NCBI RefSeq assembly: GCF_012489685.1
Contig: NC_080041.1
Span: forward strand, 23,921,780 to 23,985,779
Direction: 5' to 3'
DNA: 64,000 bases
From: Lotus japonicus
Taxonomy: Eukaryota > Streptophyta > Magnoliopsida > Fabales > Fabaceae
The notes under the pieces were generated by a model that was not told where the DNA came from, did no database searches, and was given only the letters and a program-made list of their open reading frames with translations. Within the stretch, counting starts at the first letter, position 1, and each line of letters opens with the position of its first letter. A program made the translations under genes and the position numbers. Positions 1 to 11,155 of this stretch are shown piece by piece.

Positions 1-64
1 TATTTATTATAGACTTATATATTATAGATATACATTTTCATTTATTATATATGATAATATGACA

Positions 65-106
65 CAATAGGATTTGAACCTATACTAAAGGTTTAGAAGA
101 CCTCTG
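65..106 (-). pseudogene. trnR-UCU: Plastid trnR-UCU 3' fragment (nuclear plastid DNA)
   Basis: Read on the minus strand, this is the anticodon arm through T arm of the chloroplast arginine tRNA. The anticodon complement lies at about 95-97 and the T-arm reads GGTTCAAATCC. Compared with the plastid gene as I remember it, one base differs in this stretch. The acceptor end at 61-64 and the D-arm side beyond 106 no longer match, so it cannot fold into a working tRNA. It is a relic of organelle DNA transferred to the nucleus. The AT-rich bases 1-60 may be the adjoining plastid spacer, but I cannot confirm that. Confidence 0.72.
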
Positions 107-959
107 ATGCAGTGAGATGCTTGGGATAGTATAAGCGATCAAGGGGCGAGTAGGCGGATTAGTTTGAGTAGAAAAAAAAAATTATCATTCCAATTGTTGT
201 TACAAAAGTAATTAGTATTTTCATTTTTAAAAAATATTTTTGGCCGGCAATTATTCCCTAAAAAACTATCAACTCTGCAATTATACAGGGACCAGTTGAG
301 CTCGAGGCTAGAATGGTGGCCTTGCAAGTTACCACAGACGAAATATGAATCGAAGACTGAATCTTGATATACCTCAGAACAATGCATATTTTTTACCTCA
401 GGATATATTGACAGCTGCGGATTCTCGTACGTAGTGAATAACCAAATTCCAATTGAAGTGAAATCTTTCGGATAAATCAATGCAAATTTTTTTTGATATG
501 GTAGAGATAAAGGAGAGAGATGAGAAACAATGAGGTAGACTAGAGAGAAAAAATTAACTTTTGATTCAAAAAAACATTCAAAAAAAAAACGTCAAAATGC
601 AGATAGTGGCAGTTCTAAACCACCACTAACTGCCAAGAAAATGAAAAAAAATAATAATAGTGACGGTTTAGAGCCAAACACAACCTTAGTACCACCTTGG
701 CTGACACTGTAATTAATTGTTTTCTTTGTCTCATCTTCCTTATAGGACTCTTATCTTCCTCATTCCTCAAGCCCTTATACACTCACCCTCTCCCTCCATC
801 GCATGTAACCTCAGCCTCCTACCGGTCCCTCCCTCTTCCTCTGCTGCCCCACCCTTAGTCGCTCCATTCGGCCCCTTTTCTACATCCTCATTATGTGCCT
901 CAAGTGCTCTCTCTTCCTCCGTCGTCCGCATTCTCAACCTCTTCGTCCTCCCTCTGTTG
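107..959. other. Unassigned sequence upstream of the hAT insertion
   Basis: No gene can be supported. A 113-codon minus-strand open frame at 139-480 has scattered cysteines, but I recognise no family and see no gene structure. At 600-705 there are complementary motifs of the kind 'agtggcagttctaaacc' and 'gacggtttagagcc', like the subterminal repeats of CACTA elements, but no CACTA terminus is visible. From 720 to 959 the plus strand is very pyrimidine-rich. That stretch continues at 2029 after the hAT element, so the two flanks were once contiguous. Confidence 0.5.
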
Positions 960-967
960 ACTATGCT

Positions 968-2020
968 TAGGGGTGGGAATAGGCCAGGCCAGGCCAGACT
1001 TTACGTAAATAGGCCTGGCCTACTTAAAAAATTTTAGGCCTAAGTCTGACCTATTATCTATCATATGCTTTTTTTCTGGCCTGGCCTGGCCTTTTTAAAA
1101 GTCTGGCCTGGCCTGCTAGCCTTTTTAAAAGCCTGTTTCAGAATAGAGCATTTGAAAAAAAAAATTATTGAATTTGTCTAAGATACAAACATTCAAAGAA
1201 TGTAAATATTTTCTCAAAACAACAACTAATTACTTTAAAGCAATAATTCTTCAAGAATTCTTACCAACAGTTCATTAGTAAGATATGACAGAAAACAAAT
1301 TGCTAAAATATCATACATTACTCATTAAGTTTTTTATATAAACTTCAATCATGTTACAGTACCGACAAAATTACAATAAAATTAGGATGTAGACAATATT
1401 TTGTACTACCCAGAATGTAGATAAATTAACCAGCTTAGTACAAACAAAATTTATCCATTCGCAGCGGAGGAAAAGAAGAACAGAAAGAGGGTACATGCAG
1501 AAGTCAAAAATGGAAGAGGAAGTTGAAAATGTTGAAACTTTATAGAATTTTGCTGTGAGATGGTATTGTGTGTCGATGGAGAGAGCGTTGAAAGGGGATG
1601 TAAAGAGATTAGGGTCGGCTCATGAAGATGGAGAGAGTGAGAGTCTGAGAGAGAAACTCTACTATATAATTTTAATTGACAATTAATAACATTTAAAGGC
1701 AAATGGAATGTTAAAGTTGAAGACTCAAGTCTCAAAAAGGAAACGGATGAAATTGAACAGGTATAGCACGTTGGAAAATTGGAAGGTCAAACATATTTCA
1801 ATAAATTAATATACTATATTAAGTTAACCTAAGTTAATATACTAAACAGGCCAGCCTGATAGGCTTAAAAAGCTTTTTTATAAGTCCAAGCCTGATCTAT
1901 TTAACTAAATAGGCTTTTTAAAAAGCCTGAACCTAGCCTTTTTCTTAAACAGGCCAGGCCAGGCAATAAAAAGGCTAGGCCATAGGCCCCTGTCGGCAGC
2001 CTGGCCTATTCTCACCCCTA
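968..2020. mobile_element. Non-autonomous hAT-type DNA transposon, 1,053 bp
   Basis: The ends form terminal inverted repeats: 'taggggtgggaataggcc' at the left and its near complement ending 'attctcaccccta' at the right. The element is flanked by a perfect 8-bp duplication, actatgct, at 960-967 and 2021-2028. An 8-bp TSD is the mark of the hAT superfamily. Multiple 'ggcctggcc/ggccaggcc' motifs crowd 984-1130 and 1850-2005, as expected of subterminal transposase-binding repeats. No transposase is encoded; the 94-codon minus-strand frame at 1451-1735 looks spurious. It would depend on a transposase supplied elsewhere. Confidence 0.87.
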
Positions 2021-2028
2021 ACTATGCT

Positions 2029-2495
2029 ATCACCCTCTCACTAAGTCCCTAGTTCCCTTCTCCTTTGTCACCTTCACCCCACTCTTTCTTTTGGATTCTT
2101 CACCTCTGGTGATGAAACTGGACCTACCTTCCTCCACCACCCGATCCAATTATCACGCCAACACACTACCACGTCGTCGTGTCATCTCCCCACTCTCGCA
2201 GAACTACACGACTGCCACTATTGTCGTCACACTTAGTTGGAGTTTTTTTACTTTTCTTAATAATTGTATTTGTATGTGTTTTATTTTACTATATGTATGG
2301 TTTTATGTTTTACTATGTTGTGGCTAACAATATAAAAATAGTGTATTGTCACATCTTTATTTTACTTTTTTTTACTAGCTAGTAGCTAGTTTCTAGTATG
2401 TGCCGAGACAGAGCACATTAGATTAATTGCAAGGGTTATGGATCGGAAGACACTAATTAAAAGAGAAACAATAACATATAATCAATTGTCAAATT
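2029..2495. other. Host flank of the hAT element, no gene seen
   Basis: Pyrimidine-rich sequence continues the left flank of the hAT insertion and then becomes AT-rich from about 2230. Two overlapping short open frames (2091-2327 and 2179-2382) have no recognisable domain and hydrophobic, T-driven composition. I see nothing functional. Confidence 0.5.
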
Positions 2496-2504
2496 ATGCA
2501 TTGT

Positions 2505-2747
2505 CAAACTGTCCTGCTGGCCGATGCTAGCGTTGGTCACTATTGGGCTCACGATGTTATTTGTCGTGTTCAAGGTATGCTCTGCCAGGATTGGCGGGTG
2601 GTTATGCAGCTCATTCCTCGCGAGAAGAATTCTGCAGCGGATTCGCTAGCACGACAGGCTACCCGGGAAGCTTCTACTAAACGCTACTGGTGCAAGATGC
2701 TCTAGTGTAGCTTTATTTTTTATTTCCTTATGTAACCAAAAAAAAAC
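2505..2747 (+). mobile_element. Short LINE 3' relic (RNase H C-terminus)
   Basis: The frame from about 2505 to 2705 encodes the end of the RNase H domain found at the C-terminus of plant L1-type LINE ORF2. The diagnostic run is 'LIPREKNSAADSLARQA', with the R-E-x-N-x-x-A-D signature. A short 3' UTR follows, then 'tgtaacc' and an A-run at about 2738-2746. The copy is severely 5'-truncated. Possible imperfect TSD copies are 'aattatgca' near 2492 and 'aactatgca' just after the A-run. It is in the opposite orientation to the LINE at 3186-18561. Confidence 0.65.
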
Positions 2748-3172
2748 TATGCAACTCTATCACCATAAAAAAAAAGCAAAAAAGAGATGAAATATTTAAT
2801 TATGTATCTCAACATAAATATGGTGCCACTGTGATGAAAATAATACGATGGTTAGCGGGTCAAAAATATTGTCAACCTTTGCGATCGATGTTAATAATTA
2901 AGATTTAGTGTCGCTATTGTGTCAACCACATGTGGTTTCAGGTAAACCAATGCTAAAATGTAGTGTCGCCCAATTGACCGACGCAAGCGTTAGCTTCAAC
3001 CCATTGTGTCAACCACATGTGGCTTGCAGCTTGTTAGTGTTAGTTAACTAGCATTTTTCTTGTAAAACATAAATTCATAATCAGTTAATTATCATTAAAT
3101 CATTAGGGTCATTTTATGTCCTGACAATATCAAGTAAAATATTATGTGTATTTCTCTTTTTTATAAATATTT
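2748..3172. other. Intergenic, repeated 'gtgtcaaccacatgtgg' motif
   Basis: No coding potential. The motif 'tgtgtcaaccacatgtgg' occurs at about 2922 and again at about 3006, and 'tagtgtcgc' occurs at about 2907 and 2961. Such repeats resemble CACTA subterminal arrays, but no 5'-CACTA terminus was found. Confidence 0.4.
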
Positions 3173-3342
3173 AAATAATTCACTTTTTTTTCTTTCGAAA
3201 ATGCAAGCAAATTATTCATGAAAGAAAAGTAACAAGGAGAGAGCAACCCTCTCTCAAAGGAAAACACTACAGAACGAAACTGAAATCCCACATAGGAACT
3301 ACCCTATCACAACCTGTTTTAGCTAAATAATCCTCTGTTACA

Positions 3343-4660
3343 TTAGCCTCCCGAAAAATATGGAAAAACCCCCATACACCCCACTTTCTTACACAAAAAA
3401 TCAATCATATTCAAATACTTAAGCAACTTCCAAGGCCTATGAGAGTTAGAAGACACCCATCCCACAACAAGAGCCGAGTCACTCTCAATAATAATATTGC
3501 GCAAACCAAACTGCTTTGAGAACTCCAAAGCTAGACGAATCACCTTTACCTCAGCTTCAAAAGCCCACAAGGTCCCCAAAGCCTTGGAAAAGATTCCACC
3601 AATCTCCCCCTCATGGTTCCTGAGCACACCTCCCGCTCCCCCAACCCTTGGTGCCCCTCTAGCAGAACCATCCACAATCCACTTTAAGAATCCCTCCGGC
3701 AGTGGCCCCCATTCAACACACCTCTTACTCACCATCGCAGATACAACTCGAATAGAACAAAAATTATGCATAAAGTCTTGAGTTGTATATGCCATCTCCC
3801 TCCAAGCAGCATTTGCCCACCAAAAAACTCGCAGGATATGAATATCCCACAAGTCCTCCACCACCAACTCCACATTTCGAAAAATAACGACATTGCGTTG
3901 GAGCCATAGAGACCAGCATATCGCATACGGCAGCAACCCCCACAGATTTCTATCAGAGATAACCCGACGCTCCTCCTATTCCATCACCAAAGAACCAATA
4001 TCGCGCGACATGCACCAAGCTATGCCCTCCCTCGCCAGAACATGATTCCACAAAGTCCCTGCCACGCTACAATGATAAAGAAGATGATCCACCGTTTCTG
4101 GCCCTCCACCACGCAACACACACCCCACTCCCGCCTCCAACTGCACTCCACTAGCCTGTAGGTTGGGCAACACCGCCACTGCTTACCTTGAACAACTTCC
4201 CACACAAACAAGGAAACTTTTGGTAGCACCACCCTCTTTATTTTAGCAGGAACTTCCCAGGACGGTGGCCCCATAATTTCCAGCTGCGCAGCCTTGCAAA
4301 TCTCCTTCACTCTATACACCCCGTTCAGCGCCCCCACCCAAACGATAGAATTAGCCCCCGCTCCTGGAACCACCTCTGTAATGCGAGCCACAAACGCTGC
4401 ATGAACCGCCACTTCCCAATTGAAAACAGCTCGTCGAAACACCAAATTCCACTGCCAAACACATCCCCGCCATGTCCTTGCCTCAGCTACTGTACACTCC
4501 CTGTCACGTGCCAAAGCCCAAACCCGAGGATACAAATCCTTCAAAGGAACAGTAACCACGCAAGGATCAGTCCAAAAATGTACCTTATCCCTAGTTCCCA
4601 AAGTTGCATAAAATTTTCTGTCTAAAAACCCTTGCCATAACTGTATCTTCCAACAAAGTA
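3343..4660 (-). pseudogene. LINE ORF2 C-terminal part: zf-RVT and RNase H
   Basis: From 4660 downward the frame reads through a zf-RVT-type zinc-binding region. It starts at 'TRDKVHFWTDP' and is spread over two frames, with a shift near 4170-4180. The RNase H domain follows at 3936-3343, with the motifs 'WIVDGSARG' and 'IIIESDSALVVGW'. These are the standard last domains of plant L1 ORF2. Short overlapping frames at 3976-4179 belong to the same shifted coding sequence. The upstream part of this ORF lies beyond the LTR retrotransposon, at 15066. Confidence 0.83.
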
Positions 4661-5366
4661 TGTAAGACCCAAGTTTTTAAGCTTAGAATAAGTGGAAGAG
4701 ATTTCCATTTATGATTAGGCTTGACGTATCGTGAAGGAAAAACCTGAACAAGAGTTTATCGAATGGAATAAATTTATGAAGGAGAAAGTTCAGGAAAAGT
4801 CTAAGGATTGTATCAAAATTGATAAAAGGTATAGCACGATCGTTATACGCTTAAACCTAGGTCAGAAACCCTAGTATATAGCTAGTTTTCACTTAAAGTC
4901 ACGATGGAAATTAATTCCAAAAATCTTCAGAGAAATGTTAGAACTTCTCTTATTCCTTATACGACAATCGTTTCGAGGCGAAACTCTAGAATCTACGAAC
5001 GTCTGATTCCAATCCTCGAAAGTTTGCCGAAACTAAAACCCTGATAGTTCAAAACCCTAGAATCAACCGACGATGAAGACTTTTTCTATTCGGAGCTTCA
5101 GATGAAGATTCTACACGCGTACACCCATTTCTCTTGATGATTTCAATCTTTCTTCAGACGGAAGTTTTCTCTTCCGACATTCAATGCAAAAAGTAACTTA
5201 TCGGGTAAAATAGTTTTACACCGACTTTGCATTAGTCACCTAAAATACCAGGAAACCTCTTTTGAGTTTTGGATTTATGTCGCCAAAACCTATCTTAGAA
5301 TTCACGGAGAATGAAGCCGGAAAAATCAGATTCGCAAAACTTTCATTTTACCGCGTTTTTCCAACC

Positions 5367-5377
5367 TCTATATATAG
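5367..5377 (+). promoter_or_regulatory. Candidate TATA box in the 5' LTR
   Basis: The sequence 'ctctatatatagc' is a strong plant TATA box, and it is kept in the 3' LTR at about 11860-11870. Transcription would start about 30 bp downstream, near 5400. That would place the U3/R border roughly 0.75 kb into the LTR and leave a very long R/U5. This is inferred from the motif only. Confidence 0.5.
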
Positions 5378-6963
5378 CAAGAAAATGAGAAAAAATGGCA
5401 AAACTCCACCATTTTCTCTCTCAAGGCCGCGAGCTTCATTGAAGGAGGAGGAAGAAGAGATTTTCTTCATTTCTTGCTTGATCGTTGATTCAACAGTTGC
5501 TACTTCAAGGTATCGAGGTATAGTCGCTAATCCTTACCTCTGATCGTCTTTTCCATAGCTTTTCTCTATGTCTTTCTGTGCTCATAGTTTTAAGGTTTTT
5601 GCAAAACTATCCTGATAACTTCATTTTTGATTCTAAACATCTTCCCTACGTGCCCAAGAGCATGTTTAGCTAATAATACTGCGCCGATTCTCGAAAAACT
5701 ACCGTCGAGTTTCAATTCTGCTTAAAATACCCATTTTGGGGCAAAGCTTCGTCCTTTGGGCTGAAAACTATCGCCTTAGCTTAGTGCTAGTAGGATTAGT
5801 TGTCATAAACGTCGTTGGTGACGTCCCTATCCAATTTGCTTTTCGAAATTTCAGTTTTGAAATTCTGAGCTAAAATAATGACCAAAATACCCCTGCGACA
5901 GTTTTCGATCCGATAAATTTTCCAAGTTTAGAATACCCTTAGTTACGACTAATAATAACCTAGGAACCAAGTTTGATCGAAGAAAAATCGACCCACCTAA
6001 TTACCAATAGTGGCCGAGCACCCTAGGGGGGAGGGAGGAAAATTCCTTTTTCGAAAACTTGTCCTTTCGCGCTAGATTATCGTACCTCGGAGTATATACT
6101 ACTTCGTGTAACCTTAGTGGGTATTGATTACTGAGTTTCTGATAGTTTTTGATGGAATTCTGTGGTTTTACTCTAAAGGTGATTTTGAGGAATTTCCTGA
6201 AGAGCAAGGCATTGATTGTGAAGGAACGCTAGACGGGAACCCTGGAGAATCTTCAGGTGAGGGCTACTCACTGAATCCTTAGTTAATGCTTAGGGTCGAA
6301 GCTTTCGACATTGATTTACTGTTTATGCACTTGTTTGTGTTTGATTGGAAAAATGTTTTCTGAGGCTTCGGCTGACAATGTATATAATTCATCTACTGAA
6401 TGTTTTTGAGATTGAATTACATGGTACGTGCTAAGTGGGTAATCTAGGATGTGTGATGCATGCTTTATATGCTAAGTGCTACGTGATTATTCTAGGATGT
6501 GTTGATATATGACATGTTTGTTGACTATGCTGATTTAATTATGTCTTTTCAATGATATCTGTGATTCTGAGTAGTGAGGATAGCGGGCAGGTCATGCCGA
6601 TTTTATTTTGAGATTTTGGGGAAAGTTTGATAGGACGAATGAGATTCGGGCCTTGTTATGGTTATGATGGATCGAGACATTCTCGGGGAGTTTATTGGGA
6701 TTGTGGGATGTTGAAAACTCATAAGATTTGCGATAAGATTAAAAGGATATTATTTTGTAAAGAAAACTCATAAGACATTAAACAACCTCTAAATCTTCAA
6801 ATAATGATAACAAACTTGAAAGGAAGCTTAGGATTCAAATCTTAGTTGTGGAAAACGAGAAGTGTCGTCGGATCCAAGTGTTGAGAAAATTTGTAAGTTC
6901 TGAGTATGTTGATACTCCTTCGCTCTTTGAGCAGTTTGTTTAGCCATCCAAGGGATGAGCTGA

Positions 6964-7253
6964 GAATCTTCACTGAGGCGTGAGACCTTGTGAATGCGTG
7001 AATCTTCACTGAGGCGTGAGACCTTGTGAATGCGTGAATCTTCACTGAGGCGTGAGACCTCGTGGAAAGCATGGATCTTCACTGAGGCGTGAGACCTCGT
7101 GAACAGCATGAAACTTCATTGAAGCGTGAGACTTCGTGCAAGTGTGTAAATTCACTGAGGCGTGAGACCTTGTGAAAGCATAAAACTTCACTGAAGCGTG
7201 AGACTTCGTGATTGTATAAGACTCCACTGAAGCGTGAGACTTCGTGGGAGCAT
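6964..7253 (+). repeat. 36-bp tandem repeat, 8 units, in the 5' LTR
   Basis: Eight head-to-tail units of 36-37 bp share the core 'cttcactgaggcgtgagac'. The first two are identical, and later units vary (gaagcg for gaggcg, cttcgtg for cttgtg). The matching array in the 3' LTR at 13458-13711 has seven units. The difference is one copy of the first unit, so the array gained or lost a unit after insertion or during template switching. Confidence 0.9.
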
Positions 7254-8609
7254 TGATGACTCGAAGAGTTATCGTGAGTGGTTGCACTCATTTTATGATT
7301 AATTGTATTTTGTCGCAGAATCGACTATTACCTTAGGGTATGCTTTTAGAGACAATAAGTTAGCTAGAACACGTGGCGACGTGTCGAGTGAGGTCGGAGA
7401 CGTTGTTTGGATAATCACTTTGCATTCATGCATACATTTTGAGGTATTAACACGAGACGAACTTCGGACCTCGGTGGATTCCAAAATGGTCATAAGACCC
7501 GGATTTCCGCGTAAGAGCGCTATTAGGCGACTCTTAGTAGCAGACCGAAATGGCAGACCTTCGGGTTCACTGCTGATCTGGCTACCTTTGTGTGGTGTAA
7601 GAGGCACGCGGGCCGAAATGGTCCCACCGTGGCTGGTGTTAGGGCTGATCCGTTGATGCCCATCCTTTTTCCGGAATGCATTTGGTTAACTGGGTTAACC
7701 GTCATTTCATTTCATGCAACATGCATACTGACATTGTTGCTGAGTGTTTGATACTTGTTAATTCTATTTGATGCATGTTAACTGTGATTACTGTCGTTAC
7801 ATTCATTATGGAATATGCAACCCTAGGATGTTATCTATAACTATAAGCCTAAGTGGCTATTCTCTTATTTGTATCTATTGGTGTTATTACTTATATAATT
7901 CTTTGGAGTTGACCCTCGCGTCTTCTGTGTGTGCTTTGGCGGACTACGCCCTTTGTCAGATGTCTTTGGCGGGCTGGTTCACGATGGTTCACCCTTCGGA
8001 GGGAACTAGGGTTGAGATGCTGGAACAGGAGCGCATCGCGGTCGCGAGAGGAGGACGAATGGTGTACATAGACTAGGTCGTTCTGGATTTCGAATTCGGA
8101 CGACGATCATGCTAGCATGTAGGTTTTTGTACTGGTGTGAGCTCCTCGAGATGGGATTAGTGTAGGAGTAGAGTCTTAGCTCTGACCGTTATGTTTTCTT
8201 TTGGGAACAGGGTAGTTTCCCGCCGATAGCTTTTTGTGTGGTTTCTTTACGGGAATCACAGAGAGTTGGTTGGACTTAGGAGGTCTTGTTTCAGGCCATC
8301 TGGGCTGACTCATTCTCATTTTTGAGGGTTTGTGTTGCGAACACTTAACCTTTTCTTTTGGATTGTACATTTTGCCTACGGGCGTTACACTCTTTTCCTT
8401 TCCGTCACTGGAGGTCACTCGTGACGAGGTTTGCTACTTGCAGCGGGGGCTGTAATTATTATTGTACATTAGTTCTGTTATCTTTTGTTGGGAGTTTATT
8501 TCTTTCAGTCTTTGGTTCTATTATCAAAAAAATATATATTCACGTTTTTCCGCTTAAACTTTCTTTTTGGTTACTAAAGTGACGCCACCGAAATCGGGGT
8601 GTTACATTG

Positions 8610-8621
8610 TGGTATCAGAGC
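8610..8621 (+). promoter_or_regulatory. Primer-binding site, initiator Met-tRNA type
   Basis: 'tggtatcagagc' is the complement of the 3' end of plant initiator methionine tRNA. It starts 3 bp after the 5' LTR. Minus-strand DNA synthesis of the retrotransposon would be primed here. This fixes the element's orientation as plus. Confidence 0.9.
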
Positions 8622-8818
8622 ATGGTCGAGTCTTTCGGGAGGCTTTGGGGAATAGGTCTTCTGTGCTAGGTTGTGTGATTCTGCAAAGAGTGAAAATTGA
8701 TTGTCTGCAAGTGATTTTTCGCTTAGAATTGATTGAAGTTATTGCTTAATCATATTGTATAGTTATACTAGATGCTATCTTATGATGAGTACTAACTGTT
8801 TGTTTAACTTAACAAAAC

Positions 8819-10102
8819 ATGGTGAATACTAACCAGTTAGCTGAGATGATGGCCACTATGGCCCAAGCTGTGACAGCGCAAGCGAACGATAATGCTGTGA
8901 GGCGTGCTGCTGAAGAAGCACGTGATCAGCATCAGCGCTAGAGGGAAGTAACTCTGGACCAGAACAAAGGCCTGAATGATTTCAGGAGGCAGAATCCACC
9001 AAAGTTCTCGGGTGGTACTGACCCGGATAAGGCGGATCTCTGGATCCAGGAAATCGAGAAGATTTTCGGTGTTTTGCAGACTGTTGAGGGTGCCAAAGTG
9101 GGCATGGCGACTTATCTACTGCTCGGTGATGCTGAGTACTGGTGGAAGGGCACCAGGGGGATTATGGAAGCTAATCAGGAGGAGATCAACTGGAACTCCT
9201 TTCGGACTGCATTCTTGGAGAAGTATTTTCCAACAAGTGCTCGGGATGAGCGGGAGGCGCAGTTTCTGACACTCCGTCAAGGAGGTATGTCTGTACCAGA
9301 ATTTGCTTCGAAGCTGTAGTCTTTGGCGAAGCATTTTCAATTCTTTAATGATCATGTTGATGAGCGCTACATGTGCAAGCGCTTTGTTAATGGACTGAGG
9401 CCTGATATTGAGGACTCAGTGAGGCCGCTGGGAATCATGCGTTTCCAGTCTTTGATTGAGAAGGCCACGGAAGTGGAACTGATGAAGAACCGGAGAGTGA
9501 ACCGTGTTGGAACTGGAGGGCCGATGAGGTCGGGCTCTCAAAATTATCAGAGCAGAGGGAAATTTCAGAGCGGGAGGCCATATCAGCGTCCTGCTGAAAA
9601 AGGGTTTACTTCAGGATCTTACAGACCCATGACGGGTACTGCTGGTGGTCCCGGAGATCAGACTTTGAAGAGGGAGAGGACCTGCTTCAGATGTGGGGAG
9701 CCGGGGCACTATGCTAATGCTTGTCCCGACATGAGACCCAAATGCTTCAATTGTAACAAAATGGGGCATATTGCCGGTCAGTGCAGAGCACCCAAGACGG
9801 AACCAACTGTCAACACTGCTCGTGGAAAGCGTCCTGCTACTAAAGCAAGAGTTTACACCATGGACGGTAAGAGAGCTGAGGGGTTTGTCAGAGGAGAGCG
9901 CAAGAACGATGGTAACCTTCTAACCATTTTTTCTCATTCCAATATAATACGCTCTGTTACTCTCGTAGCGCATGCAACACACCTATCTTACTTATATGGT
10001 TTAAGCTTTGACCTTATAGTTATTACGCCTATTAATACTTTATTTGACCGTTGCTCGTATTTAAACTATAGAAGTTACACGAGGTTTAGAATAACACGTT
10101 AA
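8819..10102 (+). pseudogene. Gag and degraded protease of the LTR retrotransposon
   Basis: One continuous frame starts at ATG 8819 ('MVNTNQLAEMMATMAQA') and is broken by two in-frame TAG codons, at 8939 and 9317. In order it holds a retrotransposon gag domain ('FSGGTDPDKADLWIQEIEKI', then 'YWWKGTR' and 'FLEKYFP') and two CCHC zinc knuckles ('CFRCGEPGHYANAC' and 'CFNCNKMGHIAGQC'). A protease-like tail runs to 10102. In the tail, 'LVAHATH' stands where the family has a D-S/T-G-A-T-H active site, so the catalytic Asp is lost. 'LSFDLIVITP' still matches the protease body. Gag would package RNA; this copy cannot make full-length protein unless the amber codons are read through. Confidence 0.85.
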
Positions 10103-10912
10103 GCCTAGAAAGTAGTCTTGCACCGATGCGGTTAACAAGAAGCTAGAAGCTAAAGAATGAATCTTAGAGAGATTCTGTATGGATAGTATACGTATGATGT
10201 CGAGAGTGTGTAGTTCCGTAGCGACATCGTTGAGGATTTAATATCAGGGTAATGGACTTTGATAGGGGGATGTGTAAGATGAATTTGGATTGATCGAGGA
10301 TTTGTTGGGTTTGGGAGGAAAGTTCGTGTTAAGTAATTGATTTCCTTTGGGAAGGAGTGTTCGTTTTAAGAAATGTTGGAGAGTTAAAGCATATTAGAGG
10401 TCCAAACTTAGTGAAGGCTTAGATTTTAGATCAATCGATTTGATCACGAACGCGTGAGACATGAAGTCTTGTCAAGTTTTGATCGAGAGACTAAGTATTG
10501 GAATGATTGGAGGATGGACAAATTACAGAAAGGGAAGTGTTCGTATCAAGATGAATACTTGAGGTATAGTTATGATTGGATCTTCTAGAGGATAAATCTC
10601 GATTTATGCGGAGTGTTAGGGATTTCAGTAAGTCTAAATTGGTTTGAGTGAGGAAGGTTTTGAGGACGAAGACAACAATAATGGATTGTTGGATATTAAG
10701 AGGATGATTAGCTTATGAGTGGTTGATGAATTGATGATTAAGGGGATGAGTCTTGTCATGCACGAGGTATTAAGACTCAAGTCGAGTTTTAATTTGAACG
10801 GTGACTAAGGAGAAGATTGATTTCATGGTGCGAGCGATGATAGTTACGAAGTTGGAAGTGACGTTAATGGACTATTAGATTCCAACGCAATGTTTCGTCT
10901 AGGGGTTATCAA
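10103..10912 (+). other. Internal non-coding remnant replacing pol
   Basis: Between the protease relic and the integrase tail, where roughly 3 kb of reverse transcriptase, RNase H and integrase would be expected, there are only about 0.8 kb with no open frame and no RT motif in any frame I read. It is either the scar of a large deletion or unrelated filler. Confidence 0.6.
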
Positions 10913-11092
10913 GTGGTCGAGCCGGACAACATAGGGTTGAAAGATGATATGTCTGTTGAGACGCCGTCGGTCAACCTTGGGACTAGAAGAGTGAAACAAT
11001 CGAAGGGAAAGCAGAGTGCTTTAGTGAAAGTTATTTGGAACAAAGACACGGACGGTGCTATATGGGTATTAGAGGAAAAGATCAAGGAATAA
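10913..11092 (+). pseudogene. Integrase C-terminal tail with chromodomain-like end
   Basis: An open frame of 59 codons carries the C-terminal signature of chromovirus integrase: 'DDMSVETPSVNLGTRRVKQ' and 'LVKVIWNKDTDGAIWVLEEK'. It ends at a TAA just before 'YPELL', where related proteins continue, so the stop looks premature. In chromoviruses the chromodomain directs integration by binding histone marks. The rest of integrase is missing, so this is a relic. It supports assignment to the chromovirus branch. Confidence 0.8.
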
Positions 11093-11155
11093 TATCCGGA
11101 GCTTTTACTGAACCTTAAGTTTCGAGGACGAAACTTTCTTTTTGGATGGTAGTAA

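Larger units (their letters stand above)
4661..8606 (+). repeat. 5' LTR (3,946 bp)
   Basis: Bounded by TGTAAG...GTTACA and matching 11156-15065 nearly throughout. It has one more 36-bp tandem unit than the 3' LTR, which accounts for the whole 36-bp length difference apart from small indels. I see only scattered substitutions between the copies, so the insertion is fairly young. Open frames inside it (for example 5262-5543 and 7303-7656) recur in the other LTR and resemble no protein family. Confidence 0.93.

Noticed and set aside
139..480. 113-codon minus-strand frame with cysteines, possible receptor-ectodomain scrap
   Set aside because: No recognisable motif order, no splice-linked neighbours, and a T-rich 3' end; too weak to call a gene.
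600..3040. A larger CACTA element suggested by 'gtggcagtt' and 'agtgtcgc' motifs on both sides of the hAT insertion
   Set aside because: No CACTA termini or 3-bp TSD could be located, so the motifs alone do not define an element.
6964..7253. Regular ~36-bp repeats that look like a CRISPR array
   Set aside because: Units abut with no unique spacers, lie inside a plant LTR and recur in the partner LTR.
7303..7656. 117-codon open frame in both LTRs
   Set aside because: It overlaps open frames on the other strand, has no known domain, and is duplicated only because the LTR is; treated as chance.
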